Of a stretch of DNA of 41,777 nucleotides, positions 8,038 through 17,662 are shown piece after piece. The notes under the pieces were generated by a model. That model worked only from the letters and a program-made list of their open reading frames with translations. It did no database searches and was not told the DNA's origin. The stretch's first letter is position 1; each line of letters starts with the position of its first letter. The position numbers were made by a program, and so were the translations under genes. The stretch comes from an uncultured Methanobrevibacter sp. (lineage in GTDB: Archaea; Methanobacteriota; Methanobacteria; Methanobacteriales; Methanobacteriaceae), in contig OMVX01000020.1 in assembly GCA_900314605.1 (NCBI GenBank), positions 1 to 41,777 of the forward strand, in the 5' to 3' direction.

Positions 8038-8823
8038 TCATTGGCTATTTATGCTCCTTTGTTTTAATTTATCTTTAATGTTACAGTATACAGCACCAAT
8101 TCCCCAATATTGAGTAATAAATACTAAAAGACCAAAAAAGGCGCCCCATAAATCACTGATAAGTGGAATAGGAATTGTAATTGTTTGCAAAGCTGAAAAA
8201 ATTAAAATTAAAAGAGCGATAACTGAAATATGTATAGCATAATTTTTCCATCCTACAATATTAATATCCTTGTAAATAGAAACTAAATTAAATGCTGAAG
8301 TTATACTCTTTGTATCAGCAAGTACAGCAAGCCCTAATTCTGCAAAGAATGTAGTAAGATAAAATATTAATATACTCAAAGAGAAAAAAAGGAAACTATC
8401 TTTAGGATTACTATAAATTAATAACTGAAAAGTATCATAGAAGTCAAAAAATATCTTATGTAAATCAAAGACAGGAAATTGGAAAAATGTTGCAATGTAA
8501 CCTAAAATTATTAATTGGAAGGAGAAATATATAATATAAACAATATTACCTAAAAATCCTAAGTATATTACATCACGAAACTTGATTTTAGGTAATCTAT
8601 AACCATGATTTATCTTATCACGAGTTATTAACATTCCATAACCTGTGACTATAGATGAAAAAATAAACTGGATAATCCATCCTGTAGTAAAATTTTTACC
8701 ATATGATTTTAAAATAAAATCTGAAATGAAACTTATAATCAATATTAATATAAATATTAAAATAAAAAAGGGGATATTATAGCTACAATATCCCCATACA
8801 CTTTTTAATCTTTTTATTGGCAT
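8038..8823 (-). CDS. DUF4013-like integral membrane protein
   Basis: 261 residues with five or six strongly hydrophobic stretches: near 18-38 (PFFILIFILILIISF), 46-62, 85-115, 143-170 and 200-245. A cytoplasmic-looking loop HGYRLPKIKFRDVIYLGF follows the second segment. This organisation, with a G-x-LP motif between helices, is typical of the DUF4013 proteins common in Methanobacteriales; their function is unknown. The ribosome site GAGGGAAG is upstream. It lies between the pcna gene and a second membrane-protein gene, but the gaps on both sides exceed 230 bp, so it is probably its own transcript. Confidence 0.65.
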   Translation of the reverse strand: MPIKRLKSVWGYCSYNIPFFILIFILILIISFISDFILKSYGKNFTTGWIIQFIFSSIVTGYGMLITRDKINHGYRLPKIKFRDVIYLGFLGNIVYIIYFSFQLIILGYIATFFQFPVFDLHKIFFDFYDTFQLLIYSNPKDSFLFFSLSILIFYLTTFFAELGLAVLADTKSITSAFNLVSIYKDINIVGWKNYAIHISVIALLILIFSALQTITIPIPLISDLWGAFFGLLVFITQYWGIGAVYCNIKDKLKQRSINSQ

Positions 8824-9058
8824 TAACTTCCCTCTTAATAATTCTATTATAACAATTTAAATAAATATATATTATCAAATAAACTTAAAAAATATTAAAT
8901 AAATGAATTGAAATTATGAAAATTAAAAAATTGATAAATTAATATTAATTAAAATTAACTAAAAAGAATAAAATTTATCGATAAAACAACATTAAATAAG
9001 AAAATATTGAAAAAAAACAGAATTAAATTAAAACCTATAAAATAAAAGAAAAAATAAG

Positions 9059-10042
9059 TTAATCTTTATCATTAATACTGTTTTTAACTGTTATTTTATA
9101 CTCGTCATCTGGATGATTTGTAATAAATTCTGAATCAAAAGAACTTTTCGTATTACCATATTCATCTATTAAATCAGATTTTACAGTGTCTTCATCATTA
9201 GATAAACTTTTATCCAAATCAACATTACTATACTTAGATAAGAGTTCATCCATATCAGGGTCTTCATCTTCTTCAGAATCAATATTGCGAATTGATTGAG
9301 CAAAATTATCAAATGGAGTTTTAAATGATACAATTTGTAAAATTGAAAATACTATAGATATTGCACCAATAAATATTAATAAAATTGCTAAACCTGATGA
9401 TTCACCTGAAGCAACACTATCTACTACTCTAGCAGACCTATCATAAATTAAATATGCTCCATAAAAAAGAATAATAGCACCAACAATAATTCCAATAATA
9501 GAAATTAAATGTGATTTAAAATTTTTATTTTGGGAAACAGATTCATCCTCATTTTTAGAGTTTGAAAATATATTAAATATAGAATTAACCTTTAAATCAT
9601 CACTATCATTATCTAAATCTTCATCAGATGGTTTTTCTAAATGGTCAGTAGTAATATTTTTAGATTTCGCAGAAGATTTATTATTAATATTATCTTCAAA
9701 TGATTTAGAAGAATCTTTATCTAAACTAAAATAATTTTCCTCTTCCTTAATTTCTAATTTATCAAAACTTAATTTTTCTGCATCTTCCTCATCAATAACA
9801 GATGTTGAATTAATTATATCTTCAGATTCTAAATTATCTAAATTTTGTTTATTAGGGGAAGGTTTAGAAATCTTCCTTTTAATGATTTTCTTTTCAATTT
9901 TTTCATTTGAAACTGAGTTATCAGCATGTATAATATTTGAGGAAGAATCTTCTTCTAGATTAGTTTCTTTAACTTTTTTTATAATATTTTGAAGATTTTT
10001 AATAGATTCTTCATAATTATGTTCTGAGTCTTCATTTGACAT
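9059..10042 (-). CDS. Disordered acidic protein with two membrane helices
   Basis: I do not recognise a family. 327 residues: about 175 N-terminal residues are Ser/Asn/Asp/Glu/Lys-rich and probably disordered. They are followed by two hydrophobic helices around 180-200 (ISIIGIIVGAIILFYGAYLI) and 218-238 (LAILLIFIGAISIVFSILQI), and then a second acidic tail. Both tails should face the same side of the membrane. The start ATG follows GTGAGGA. It lies 20 bp downstream of the TFS gene and is almost certainly co-transcribed with it. The function is unknown. Confidence 0.75.
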   Translation of the reverse strand: MSNEDSEHNYEESIKNLQNIIKKVKETNLEEDSSSNIIHADNSVSNEKIEKKIIKRKISKPSPNKQNLDNLESEDIINSTSVIDEEDAEKLSFDKLEIKEEENYFSLDKDSSKSFEDNINNKSSAKSKNITTDHLEKPSDEDLDNDSDDLKVNSIFNIFSNSKNEDESVSQNKNFKSHLISIIGIIVGAIILFYGAYLIYDRSARVVDSVASGESSGLAILLIFIGAISIVFSILQIVSFKTPFDNFAQSIRNIDSEEDEDPDMDELLSKYSNVDLDKSLSNDEDTVKSDLIDEYGNTKSSFDSEFITNHPDDEYKITVKNSINDKD

Positions 10043-10062
10043 AAAAAATCCTCACATTAGTA

Positions 10063-10380
10063 TTAATCATATTCTCTCCAAGTATGTTTACATTCTGTAC
10101 ATTTAAAAAATCTAGTTGGAGCTTCATCTGCACTACGAGTTTGTAATAGCCACCAAGATGCTTTAGTATTACCACATTTAGGGCAACTAGCTTTAGTAGT
10201 AGGGAGAGTTTCTACATCTTCACCTTTCATAATAATATTATCTTTAGCTTTAATTTTTTCAGATACAGCATATTCATTTGATTTTTCAGAAGATAAATCT
10301 TTTTTAAAATCACAAGAACTGCATTTAATTTTATCACCATTTGGAAGTAACATACCTCCACATTTAGGACAAAATTCCAT
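10063..10380 (-). CDS. Transcription factor S (TFS)
   Basis: The archaeal TFIIS-like transcript cleavage factor, which rescues backtracked RNA polymerase. 105 residues with two zinc ribbons: Cys4/7/20/23 at the N-terminus (RPB9-like) and Cys66/69/94/97 at the C-terminus (TFIIS-like). The catalytic acidic pair Asp85-Glu86 is in SADEAPT at the hairpin tip, so it should be cleavage-active rather than an inhibitory paralogue. The ribosome site GGAGGT is upstream. It is the first gene of a short minus-strand operon with the following membrane-protein gene. Confidence 0.95.
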   Translation of the reverse strand: MEFCPKCGGMLLPNGDKIKCSSCDFKKDLSSEKSNEYAVSEKIKAKDNIIMKGEDVETLPTTKASCPKCGNTKASWWLLQTRSADEAPTRFFKCTECKHTWREYD

Positions 10381-10797
10381 ATTTAACCTCCACTAATACA
10401 ATATTTAATAATATAGAGAATTATATAAAATTTATAAGAAATTTTAATAGATTGTTAAACAAAATTTAAACAATATTAGAACATCTAATATATTTAGGAA
10501 AAGATATTTATCTTCATAATTTTAAATCTTGCCAACACTTTGAATTTTCAAAATATTTACCAGAAATTAATTAAATCTTAAAAAATCTTAAATGATAATT
10601 TTTTTAATTTAAAAATTATAATAAAATTTTCTAATTAAAGTAAATATAAATTAAATCAAAATAAAAATTTAATAGAATATTAAGTTTATATTTTAATTTA
10701 CATAATATAGTATAAAAACTTTTAAGAAAATTTATTAAAAATAAATTATTTAAAAATACTATTTTTATTTATATACATAAAATTTACAAATTTAATC
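10381..10797. other. Non-coding gap between the NUDIX and TFS genes
   Basis: About 420 bp of A/T-rich DNA without a supportable gene. It must contain the TFS promoter (minus strand) and downstream sequence of the NUDIX gene. A short more mixed patch lies at about 10530-10570 (GCCAACACTTTGAATTTTC). I see no defined element. Confidence 0.4.
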
Positions 10798-11217
10798 TTA
10801 ACTTAAATTAAGAGATTTATAAATATCTTTTAAAATATCTTTATGATCAAAAGCTAAATCGGTAGTAAATGCTTCCTCAAAAGTGAAAATTTTTATATCT
10901 TTTGCATCATCAGCTGCTTTTCTATCTACAAAATTACCTTTAGCTAAAAATACAATTGAAACCGTATGGCCCCGAGGGTCACGATTAGGATTAGAGTAAA
11001 CCCCTACTAATTTAGATAATTCAACATCTATACTAGTTTCTTCCTTAGCTTCCCTAACTGCTGCATCTTCCACAGACTCCCCGTAATCTACAAAACCACC
11101 TGGAAAAGCCCAAAAATCTTTATATGGATTATTTTTACGTTTAATAAGTAAAAAATCATTATTCTCATTATAAATAAAAATATCAACAGTTAAAGAAGGT
11201 TTCTTAAAATTATCCAT
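10798..11217 (-). CDS. NUDIX hydrolase
   Basis: 139 residues. The Nudix box starts at Gly41: GFVDYGE to Glu47, then REAKEE at residues 55-60, providing the Mg-binding glutamates. The Gly expected near the end of the box is Ser62, a minor deviation. KRKNNPYKDFWAFPGG before the box resembles ADP-ribose pyrophosphatases and MutT-like housecleaning enzymes; the substrate cannot be fixed from sequence. It has a strong AAGGAGG ribosome site, unlike most neighbours, which use GGTGAT. It appears to be monocistronic. Confidence 0.85.
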   Translation of the reverse strand: MDNFKKPSLTVDIFIYNENNDFLLIKRKNNPYKDFWAFPGGFVDYGESVEDAAVREAKEETSIDVELSKLVGVYSNPNRDPRGHTVSIVFLAKGNFVDRKAADDAKDIKIFTFEEAFTTDLAFDHKDILKDIYKSLNLS

Positions 11218-11486
11218 ATAATGCCCTCCTTTTTAAATATTATAAATGAATTAGTTTAAAAAAAATTCCTTATAATATGGTTATTAAAAAACTAATACCT
11301 AATAAAATAATAATAAAATAATAAATAAGTATTAAAAGTTTTAAAACTATTACTATTCAAATTTATATAAATAGATATGATTTATTTAATTATTAGTTAA
11401 AAATCTAAATATAATCATTAACTAATGTTTAATAATAAAATAATAAAAAGAGGTAAATTCTCTAAATAAGAAGTATTAGAAAACAA

Positions 11487-11759
11487 CTAAATTTGTTCAA
11501 CCAAAGCTTTAAATTCTTCAGTTTCATCTTTAAGAACTTTAGCAGCTTTTAAAAGAGAATTTTTTGCAGATTTTTTCTGTTTAGTTTTAATTGTCATTGT
11601 AGGTTCGCCAATTAAAGGATGATCAATTCCATAAACAGCATATTGTACATCATCATCTTCCATAAGAATTTTTCTCAATACATTACAAAGAGCATGTTTT
11701 TCTCCATGAAGGACAATTTCTAATTCTAATTTTTTATCAGTTAATACTTCGATTTCCAT
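11487..11759 (-). CDS. rpoL: DNA-directed RNA polymerase subunit L (Rpo11)
   Basis: A small RNA polymerase assembly subunit that dimerises with subunit D, equivalent to eukaryotic RPB11. The 90 residues match the family. The motif HALCNVLRKILMEDDDVQYAVYGIDHPL at about 21-48 is diagnostic. It is followed by a helical C-terminus. It lies 140 bp downstream of csl4 on the same strand; the two are neighbours in many archaea, and joint transcription is possible. The ribosome site is weak (GGATTGAT). Confidence 0.95.
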   Translation of the reverse strand: MEIEVLTDKKLELEIVLHGEKHALCNVLRKILMEDDDVQYAVYGIDHPLIGEPTMTIKTKQKKSAKNSLLKAAKVLKDETEEFKALVEQI

Positions 11760-11901
11760 ATTATCAATCCAAATATGATTTTTTTTAACTTATCTAATAA
11801 ATATAATATTAATAATATATTTCATAAAAACAATAAATCTAAAATATAATTAAAAAGGCAATAATATAAATAAATTTTTAATAATAAAATTAATTTAATA
11901 A

Positions 11902-12471
11902 TCAGTACCTATAATTTGAAGAAATTTTACGTTTCTCTTTTTTACCACAAGAGGGGCAAATCATTTCATCTTTCCGACCAGTAGGCTGAAGATAATCTCT
12001 ACATCGAGTGCACATGGCTTTAATAACGCCACATTCTTCATCTTCAGTATTTAAATCTATATTATCGCCAGAAATCCTAGAAACTTTACCCCCTACAATA
12101 TCTCCTATTCTAAATGCATCAGTTAAACGATCAAGATAATCATTTTTAACTTGAGATACATGAATAGCTGCTAAATAAGGTAAAGCTAATTGTCTAGTTT
12201 CATCTTTTTTAGTTTGAACATCAATTAAAGCACGTTGACTACGAACATCTGTAATTTGACCATAAACCAAATCTCCACATTCCAGTAAAACTGGTGCCCC
12301 TGTAAGTGGTGTTACAGAAACCTTTCGATTTTTTGAATCTAAAGTAACATTTCCTAAAATAGAAGATTTAATATGACCATTATCATCAAAAGTCCCTGCA
12401 CCAGGTTCATATTGTTCAATAATTCCTAAAAAATCCCCAGGCATTACTAAATCTCCTGATTTTAAATTCAT
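11902..12471 (-). CDS. csl4: Exosome RNA-binding subunit Csl4
   Basis: A cap subunit of the archaeal exosome, which feeds RNA into the Rrp41-Rrp42 ring. 189 residues: an N-terminal domain to about 60 (KSGDLVMPGDFLGIIEQYEPG), an S1 domain at about 65-145 (GDLVYGQITDVRSQRALIDV to RIGDIVGGKVSRISGDNIDL), and a C-terminal zinc ribbon with CTRC and CPSC pairs at about 154-177. GAGGTG lies upstream of the start. The gene lies directly upstream of rpoL, an order often seen in euryarchaea. Confidence 0.93.
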   Translation of the reverse strand: MNLKSGDLVMPGDFLGIIEQYEPGAGTFDDNGHIKSSILGNVTLDSKNRKVSVTPLTGAPVLLECGDLVYGQITDVRSQRALIDVQTKKDETRQLALPYLAAIHVSQVKNDYLDRLTDAFRIGDIVGGKVSRISGDNIDLNTEDEECGVIKAMCTRCRDYLQPTGRKDEMICPSCGKKEKRKISSNYRY

Positions 12472-12845
12472 TTATACACCTCATAAAAATAAGAAAAAAT
12501 TTATGAAAAATATTTTTAAATATATTATAATAATTTTAATATAATCTAATATTATTATTAATTATGATTTATAAATTTTGTATAATATAAATATATTTAA
12601 TTTTATATAAATTTGGTACTTTCAAAAACTTAAAAGAATTAAAAAAAAACACACACCCTCATCCCAATAATTAATTATAAGTCAAATATTTTTTAAAGTA
12701 GACTTTTCTGTTTATATATTAAATTTTTGCTTTGAATTAAAAACAGAGAAAAAATTAATTGAAAAAATAGATATAACAATATTTTATAAATAAACATGAA
12801 TATTAAGAATTAATTAAAAAAAAATAAAAAAAATAAAAGAAGTAA
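12472..12845. other. Gap between csl4 and dph2
   Basis: No gene recognised. It contains a 20-bp sequence also found upstream of hisF (about 12612-12631) and, on the minus strand, a G-rich patch (GGGATGAGGGTGTGTG) running into nine Ts at about 12641-12666, which looks like the 3' end of a transcript. A TATA-like ATTTAATATATAAA lies about 50 bp before that patch. Confidence 0.4.
12612..12631 (+). repeat. 20-bp dispersed repeat, copy 1
   Basis: TTTGGTACTTTCAAAAACTT, differing by one base from 31493-31512 and in the same orientation. It sits about 140 bp upstream of the csl4 start. Confidence 0.5.
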
Positions 12846-13862
12846 CTAGAGAAGATTATTGTATCTCTCATGGAATAATATTTCATCAAGTTCATAATTT
12901 TCCCATTGACGTTTACCTAATACAATTTCCAATTCTTTAGGAGTAATAAGTGGTTTTTTATACATTTGAGAATCATCAATTGCTATTCTAGGACATGCAG
13001 TAACAATAAAACCTTCTAAATCATTGTAGGCTAAAAGAATATCAGGGTTAATTAAATCTACTAAAATAATATATGCTTCCATATTCTCTTTTTCTAAAGT
13101 TTTTTTAATTTTTTTAGCAAGTGCTAATCTGAATTGACCTTCTTTACTAGATACTAAAATACCCCATCGTTTAACAGACTGAGATTTAACTATTCTAGAA
13201 AATCTTATTCTCAAAATTCTATCAGCATAATCAGATACGTTTCTAACTTCACCATTATATGGATCTACTGCAATAACAGGTGATTTTGTAAATAAATGTA
13301 TACCTACAGGATGGAAATTACCACTACCAATAAATAAATATACATCACTATCCAGTTCTTTAATAGAAGAAAAATTACATCCTAAGACTTGTCCTTTTTT
13401 AATACCTTTAGATGAAGAAGAAATTACAACCTCTTTTCCATTGTCTTCTAAAAAATCACTTATTTCATTTAATAAATGTAAATGTTGAGTGGTAGTTGCA
13501 ATAGCAATTCTATTATAATCATTTAATAAATTTAAAGTTTTTTCTAAATAATTTTTTATATCTATATTTGAATATGCTTCAATAAACATAATAGGAACTT
13601 TATATCTTAAAGGGAGTGGAGTGTGAGCATAGTGAACTATCATATCCACTAGTCCTTCCATTTTATCATCACATACATCACAAGCACCGAAACATGGGTC
13701 TCCAGAAATAATGACATTAGCATCTGTTTCATCTTCTATTTCTTTAGCAATAGATGCTGCATGTACTTTTAAACCTTCTGGAAACTGTAAACCTATGGTT
13801 TTATAATTTTTTTTCTTGATACGGTTAATTACCTTTTCTGTATCCATATTATATATTGACAT
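12846..13862 (-). CDS. dph2: Diphthamide synthesis protein Dph2
   Basis: A radical-type 4Fe-4S enzyme that transfers the 3-amino-3-carboxypropyl group of SAM to the histidine of elongation factor aEF2, the first step of diphthamide synthesis. About 338 residues, normal for archaea. The three conserved cysteines are in [13 protein letters not shown] (about 53-65), in LGCNFSSIK (mid-protein) and in [11 protein letters not shown] near 290. LQFPEGLK near 25 is the family N-terminal motif. I favour ATG 13862, which has TGAT four bases upstream, over ATG 13871, which has no ribosome site. Confidence 0.92.
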   Translation of the reverse strand: MSIYNMDTEKVINRIKKKNYKTIGLQFPEGLKVHAASIAKEIEDETDANVIISGDPCFGACDVCDDKMEGLVDMIVHYAHTPLPLRYKVPIMFIEAYSNIDIKNYLEKTLNLLNDYNRIAIATTTQHLHLLNEISDFLEDNGKEVVISSSSKGIKKGQVLGCNFSSIKELDSDVYLFIGSGNFHPVGIHLFTKSPVIAVDPYNGEVRNVSDYADRILRIRFSRIVKSQSVKRWGILVSSKEGQFRLALAKKIKKTLEKENMEAYIILVDLINPDILLAYNDLEGFIVTACPRIAIDDSQMYKKPLITPKELEIVLGKRQWENYELDEILFHERYNNLL

Positions 13863-13986
13863 AATAATCATTTAAAAAAAAGTAAATTAAAATAAATATT
13901 AATAAATAAAAATTAATCATGAAATTAAAAAAAATATAAAAAACTAAAAATTATTAAATTAGGTAAATTAGATAAAATATTATAAA

Positions 13987-14556
13987 CTATTCACCAATTA
14001 TCTTATCAATAACAACTTTACCTTTATCAACATGTAATTTTACAATAGTATCTACTTTACAACCTGTTTCCTTTTCAACAATAAGTTTACCTTCGCCTTT
14101 GTCTATAACAGCGATACAAGTAACAATGTCCACTCCAATTTGTCTTAAACCCTTTATTAAGTTGATTAAAGTTCCACCTGTGCTTACAACATCATCAATT
14201 AATAAAATCCTGTCACCTGCTTTTAAATCATTAACATATAAATTAGATTCAGCATACCCTGTATACTTATGAATTGTGACCTCCCCTGGAAGGCCATAGT
14301 TTCTTTTTCTTATTATTAATGAAGGAATATTTGTTGCAATAGAAAGAGAAGTTGCAAGAGGTATTCCCATTGCCTCAACAGAGACAATTTTATCAACATT
14401 CAAATTGAAGTTTTTCTGAATAACTTCGGTAATTTCCAATAAAACCTGAGGCTTCATAGTTGGAATCCCATCTGTTATAGGATTAACAAAATAATTATAA
14501 TCCCCAAAATGAACTATTGGTGAATTCAATAATGTTTTTTTAGTTTCTTCTAGCAT
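13987..14556 (-). CDS. hpt: Hypoxanthine/guanine phosphoribosyltransferase
   Basis: A purine salvage enzyme that forms IMP or GMP from the base and PRPP. 189 residues from the ATG at 14556, supported by AGGTGAG a few bases upstream; an in-frame extension to 14595 encodes a hydrophobic stretch that is probably not translated. The PRPP-binding motif ILLIDDVVSTGGT is at 117-129, preceded by the loop VEAMGIPLATSL near 56-67 and the flexible loop RKRNYGLPGE. This layout matches the archaeal PRTase family. It is divergent from srp54 across a 367-bp gap. Confidence 0.92.
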   Translation of the reverse strand: MLEETKKTLLNSPIVHFGDYNYFVNPITDGIPTMKPQVLLEITEVIQKNFNLNVDKIVSVEAMGIPLATSLSIATNIPSLIIRKRNYGLPGEVTIHKYTGYAESNLYVNDLKAGDRILLIDDVVSTGGTLINLIKGLRQIGVDIVTCIAVIDKGEGKLIVEKETGCKVDTIVKLHVDKGKVVIDKIIGE

Positions 14557-14923
14557 AAAATACTCACCTATAAAAAGTAAATAAAAAAAAATCAACTTTT
14601 AAATAATCTAATAATTTACTAATATATTATTTTTCTTAATATTTAGTAAATAAATATGATTAAAAATTTTTAAATATATTAAAGATTATTATAATATAAT
14701 TGATTATTAAATATATTATAGTATATAAAATATAATGATAAATGTGAGTACATTATTTTAAATTAAAATTTTTTATTAATAGTTTAAATATTAAATATTA
14801 ATTATTGATTTGAATATTACAAAACTAATGGAAAAATTTGTGAAATATATAAAATATCAATTAAAAGTGTGTAAATAAATATTAAATTAATTTGTTAAAA
14901 TAAAAATAAAACTGGCGGATAAT
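14557..14923. other. Divergent promoter region between hpt and srp54
   Basis: A/T-rich gap without a gene. A TATA-like GAAATATATAAAATATC at about 14842-14858 lies 65-80 bp before the srp54 start. The opposite strand should carry the hpt promoter, for which several TATA-like sequences exist around 14590-14650. Confidence 0.4.
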
Positions 14924-16261
14924 ATGTTAGGAAATTTAGGAGAAAGCCTAAGTAATAGTGTTAAAAAATTAGCAGGAATGACAGTTGTAGATAAAAAAAC
15001 TGTTAAAGAAGTAGTTAAAGATATTCAAAGAGCATTAATTCAATCTGATGTGAATGTTCAACTTGTTTTTAAATTATCTAAAAGAATAGAAGATAGAGCA
15101 CTTAATGAAAAACCGCCAAAAGGAATTACTGCTAGAGAACACGTAATAACAATTATTTATGAAGAAATGGTAAATCTTCTAGGAAAAGATGCAGTAAAAC
15201 TAGAAATTACTGAAAAACCGTTTAAGATATTGTTTTTAGGTCTTCAAGGTAGTGGTAAAACTACTACAATTGGAAAATTATCTAAATATTTAATTAAAAA
15301 AGGATATAATCCTGCAATTGTATGTACAGATACATGGAGACCTGCAGCTTATGAACAATTAAAACAGCTAACTGATGAATTAGATATTTCATTATATGGG
15401 GACCCTGAAAATAAAGATGCACTGGATTTAGCTAAAAAAGGGCTTGAAAAATTTAAAAATCAAAGAATTATTATTTTTGATACTGCAGGACGTCATAAAC
15501 AAGAATCTGATTTAATTGAAGAAATGAATCAATTAGATAAAGTAATTAATCCTTCAGAATCCATACTTGTTATAGATGGTACAATTGGACAAATTGCAGG
15601 TGAACAAGCAAAAGCTTTCTCACAGGCAACAGATATTGGTTCTATTATTATTTCAAAACTTGATGGATCTGGTAAAGGTGGAGGAGCATTATCTGCTGTA
15701 GCAGAAACTGGAGCACCAATTAAATTTATTGGTACTGGAGAAAAAATTGATGACTTTGAAGTATTTGACCCTGAAAGATTTATATCAAGACTACTTGGAA
15801 TGGGAGATATACAAACACTTATTGAAAAAGCAGAGGAAAATATTGATGAAGAAGTTGCAAAAAATACAATGAACAAATTAATGAGTGGTAAATTCACATT
15901 AGTAGATATGCAAAATCAGTTTGAAATGATGAATAATATGGGTCCAATGCAACAGGTTATGAGTATGATACCAGGTTTAGGTAATAAAGTTCCAAAAGAA
16001 TTTACACAAATGACAGAAAACAAAATTGAAAGTTTTAAAATTATAATGTCCTCTATGACAGCTGAAGAAATGGAAAATCCTAAACTTATTAAAAAGTCAA
16101 GAGCTCAAAGAATATCAAGAGGAGCTGGAGTAGAAGAAAAAGAGATTAAGGAACTTTTAAAATACTATAACAACACAAGAAAAGCTATGAAAGGTATTGG
16201 TAAACGGGGTAGCTTTGGTGGAAGAAATGTTAACCGTTTAATGGGCCAATTTATGAGATAA
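14924..16261 (+). CDS. srp54: Signal recognition particle GTPase SRP54
   Basis: Binds signal peptides on ribosomes and docks with FtsY to deliver membrane and secreted proteins to SecYEG. 445 residues: N domain (1-90), G domain with P-loop GLQGSGKTT at 106-114, DTWRPAA, DTAGR near 187-191 and [11 protein letters not shown], and a Met-rich M domain from about 300 ([16 protein letters not shown]) that binds 7S RNA and signal peptides. It ends with the RNA-binding helices around [13 protein letters not shown]. The start has GGCGGAT three bases upstream. pus10 follows after 101 bp on the same strand. Confidence 0.97.
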   Translation: MLGNLGESLSNSVKKLAGMTVVDKKTVKEVVKDIQRALIQSDVNVQLVFKLSKRIEDRALNEKPPKGITAREHVITIIYEEMVNLLGKDAVKLEITEKPFKILFLGLQGSGKTTTIGKLSKYLIKKGYNPAIVCTDTWRPAAYEQLKQLTDELDISLYGDPENKDALDLAKKGLEKFKNQRIIIFDTAGRHKQESDLIEEMNQLDKVINPSESILVIDGTIGQIAGEQAKAFSQATDIGSIIISKLDGSGKGGGALSAVAETGAPIKFIGTGEKIDDFEVFDPERFISRLLGMGDIQTLIEKAEENIDEEVAKNTMNKLMSGKFTLVDMQNQFEMMNNMGPMQQVMSMIPGLGNKVPKEFTQMTENKIESFKIIMSSMTAEEMENPKLIKKSRAQRISRGAGVEEKEIKELLKYYNNTRKAMKGIGKRGSFGGRNVNRLMGQFMR

Positions 16262-16362
16262 AACTGAAATTTAATAAAATATTTAAGATTAAATATATTT
16301 TTATATTTAAGTATACTTTTTACAACAAATTTTTAATGAATATTTTAATTTAAGTAGATACA

Positions 16363-17589
16363 ATGGAAGATAATACATTAAAAAAGGCAAAAAGATTAAT
16401 TGAACTAAATGAGAATAAAATCTGTAATCATTGTCTTGGACGTAAATTCTCTAAACTTATTGATGGTAAGGATAATGAAGATAGAGGAAGAATTATTAGA
16501 GAAAAATTGGAAATAGAAGAAGCAAGAAATAGTATATGTCCAATATGTAGAAATTTATTTGATAAGATTAACGAATCATTATATGAACGTATAGATCAAA
16601 AAATAAACTATATTAATCTTGAATTTGATAATTTTTTAATTGGTTCACGTGTAGATAAAGATATTCAAAAAATTGATGAAAAGATGAGTGAAGAAATTAA
16701 TGTTGACTGTGAAAATATTAAAAAAGAAATTAATAGAATAATTGGATTATCACTTGAAAAAAGATATAATAAAGAAGTGGAATTTGAAAAAAATAATATA
16801 TTAATGGAAATTAATTTTAAAAAAGAAGAACCGACCGTTTATATTAGAATAAACCCTATTTATATTGAAGGAAAGTACAATAAATTCATCCGAGGAATTC
16901 CTCAAACAAAATGGCCTTGTAGAGAATGTCATGGAAAAGGATGTGATTACTGTAATTATACAGGAAAATTATATCCCGAGTCTGTAGAAGAAATATTATC
17001 TGATATTGTATTAAAATATAGTAAAGGTCGTTCTTGTAAATTCCATGGTGCAGGGAGAGAAGATATAGATGTATTAATGCTAGGTGAAGGTAGACCATTT
17101 GTACTTGAGGTTGTAGAACCAAAAATTAGGAACTTAGATTTAAAACAAATAGAAAAAGAAGTAAATGAATATGCAAATGGTAAAACTAAATATAAGAATC
17201 TTAAATACTGTAAACGTAATAGAAAAGCAGAAATTAAAGTGAGTTCTCCTAATACTTATAAAGTATATGAAGCACTTGTAAAATCTAAAAATAATATTAA
17301 AAAAGAAGATCTAAAGGTTTTAAAAACATTAGATGTAATTGAACAGCAAACTCCTCTTAGAGTTAAACGTAGACGTGCGGATATAATAAGAAAAAAAAGA
17401 GTTATTGAGTTAGAAACAGAGTTTATTGATTCAAATACATTTAAAATGAAAATTAAAACAGAAGGGGGATTATATATCAAAGAACTTATATCCTCAGATG
17501 AAGGAAGAAGTAAACCTAGTGTAAGTGGTCTTTTAAAAACTGAATGTATATGTGAAAGACTTGATGTTCTGGAAGTAAGTAAAAAATAA
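16363..17589 (+). CDS. pus10: tRNA pseudouridine synthase Pus10
   Basis: Makes pseudouridine 54 (and 55) in the T-loop of archaeal tRNAs. 408 residues. The N-terminal zinc site has Cys21/Cys24 and Cys59/Cys62. A second cysteine group, CRECHGKGCDYC at 186-197, is also seen in archaeal homologues. The catalytic motif GREDIDVLMLG is at 231-241, with Asp234 the expected catalytic aspartate, followed by RPFVLEVVEPK. The C-terminal part carries the conserved basic KRRRADIIRKKRV. It is downstream of srp54 and probably co-transcribed. It converges on a membrane-protein gene across 70 bp. Confidence 0.95.
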   Translation: MEDNTLKKAKRLIELNENKICNHCLGRKFSKLIDGKDNEDRGRIIREKLEIEEARNSICPICRNLFDKINESLYERIDQKINYINLEFDNFLIGSRVDKDIQKIDEKMSEEINVDCENIKKEINRIIGLSLEKRYNKEVEFEKNNILMEINFKKEEPTVYIRINPIYIEGKYNKFIRGIPQTKWPCRECHGKGCDYCNYTGKLYPESVEEILSDIVLKYSKGRSCKFHGAGREDIDVLMLGEGRPFVLEVVEPKIRNLDLKQIEKEVNEYANGKTKYKNLKYCKRNRKAEIKVSSPNTYKVYEALVKSKNNIKKEDLKVLKTLDVIEQQTPLRVKRRRADIIRKKRVIELETEFIDSNTFKMKIKTEGGLYIKELISSDEGRSKPSVSGLLKTECICERLDVLEVSKK

Positions 17590-17662
17590 GTTCATTAAAA
17601 TTTAAAATTCAAACACAATAAAAAAAAAAAAAAAAAGGTTTTCAATAATGTGAATATTTATC

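Noticed and set aside
14557-14595. N-terminal extension of hpt with hydrophobic residues
   Set aside because: The ribosome site AGGTGAG lies inside this stretch, just before ATG 14556, so the extension is untranslated leader.
17624-17641. Long A-run as a possible repeat or phase-variable tract
   Set aside because: It lies between convergent stop codons, not in a gene or promoter; on the minus strand it is a T-run suited to termination.
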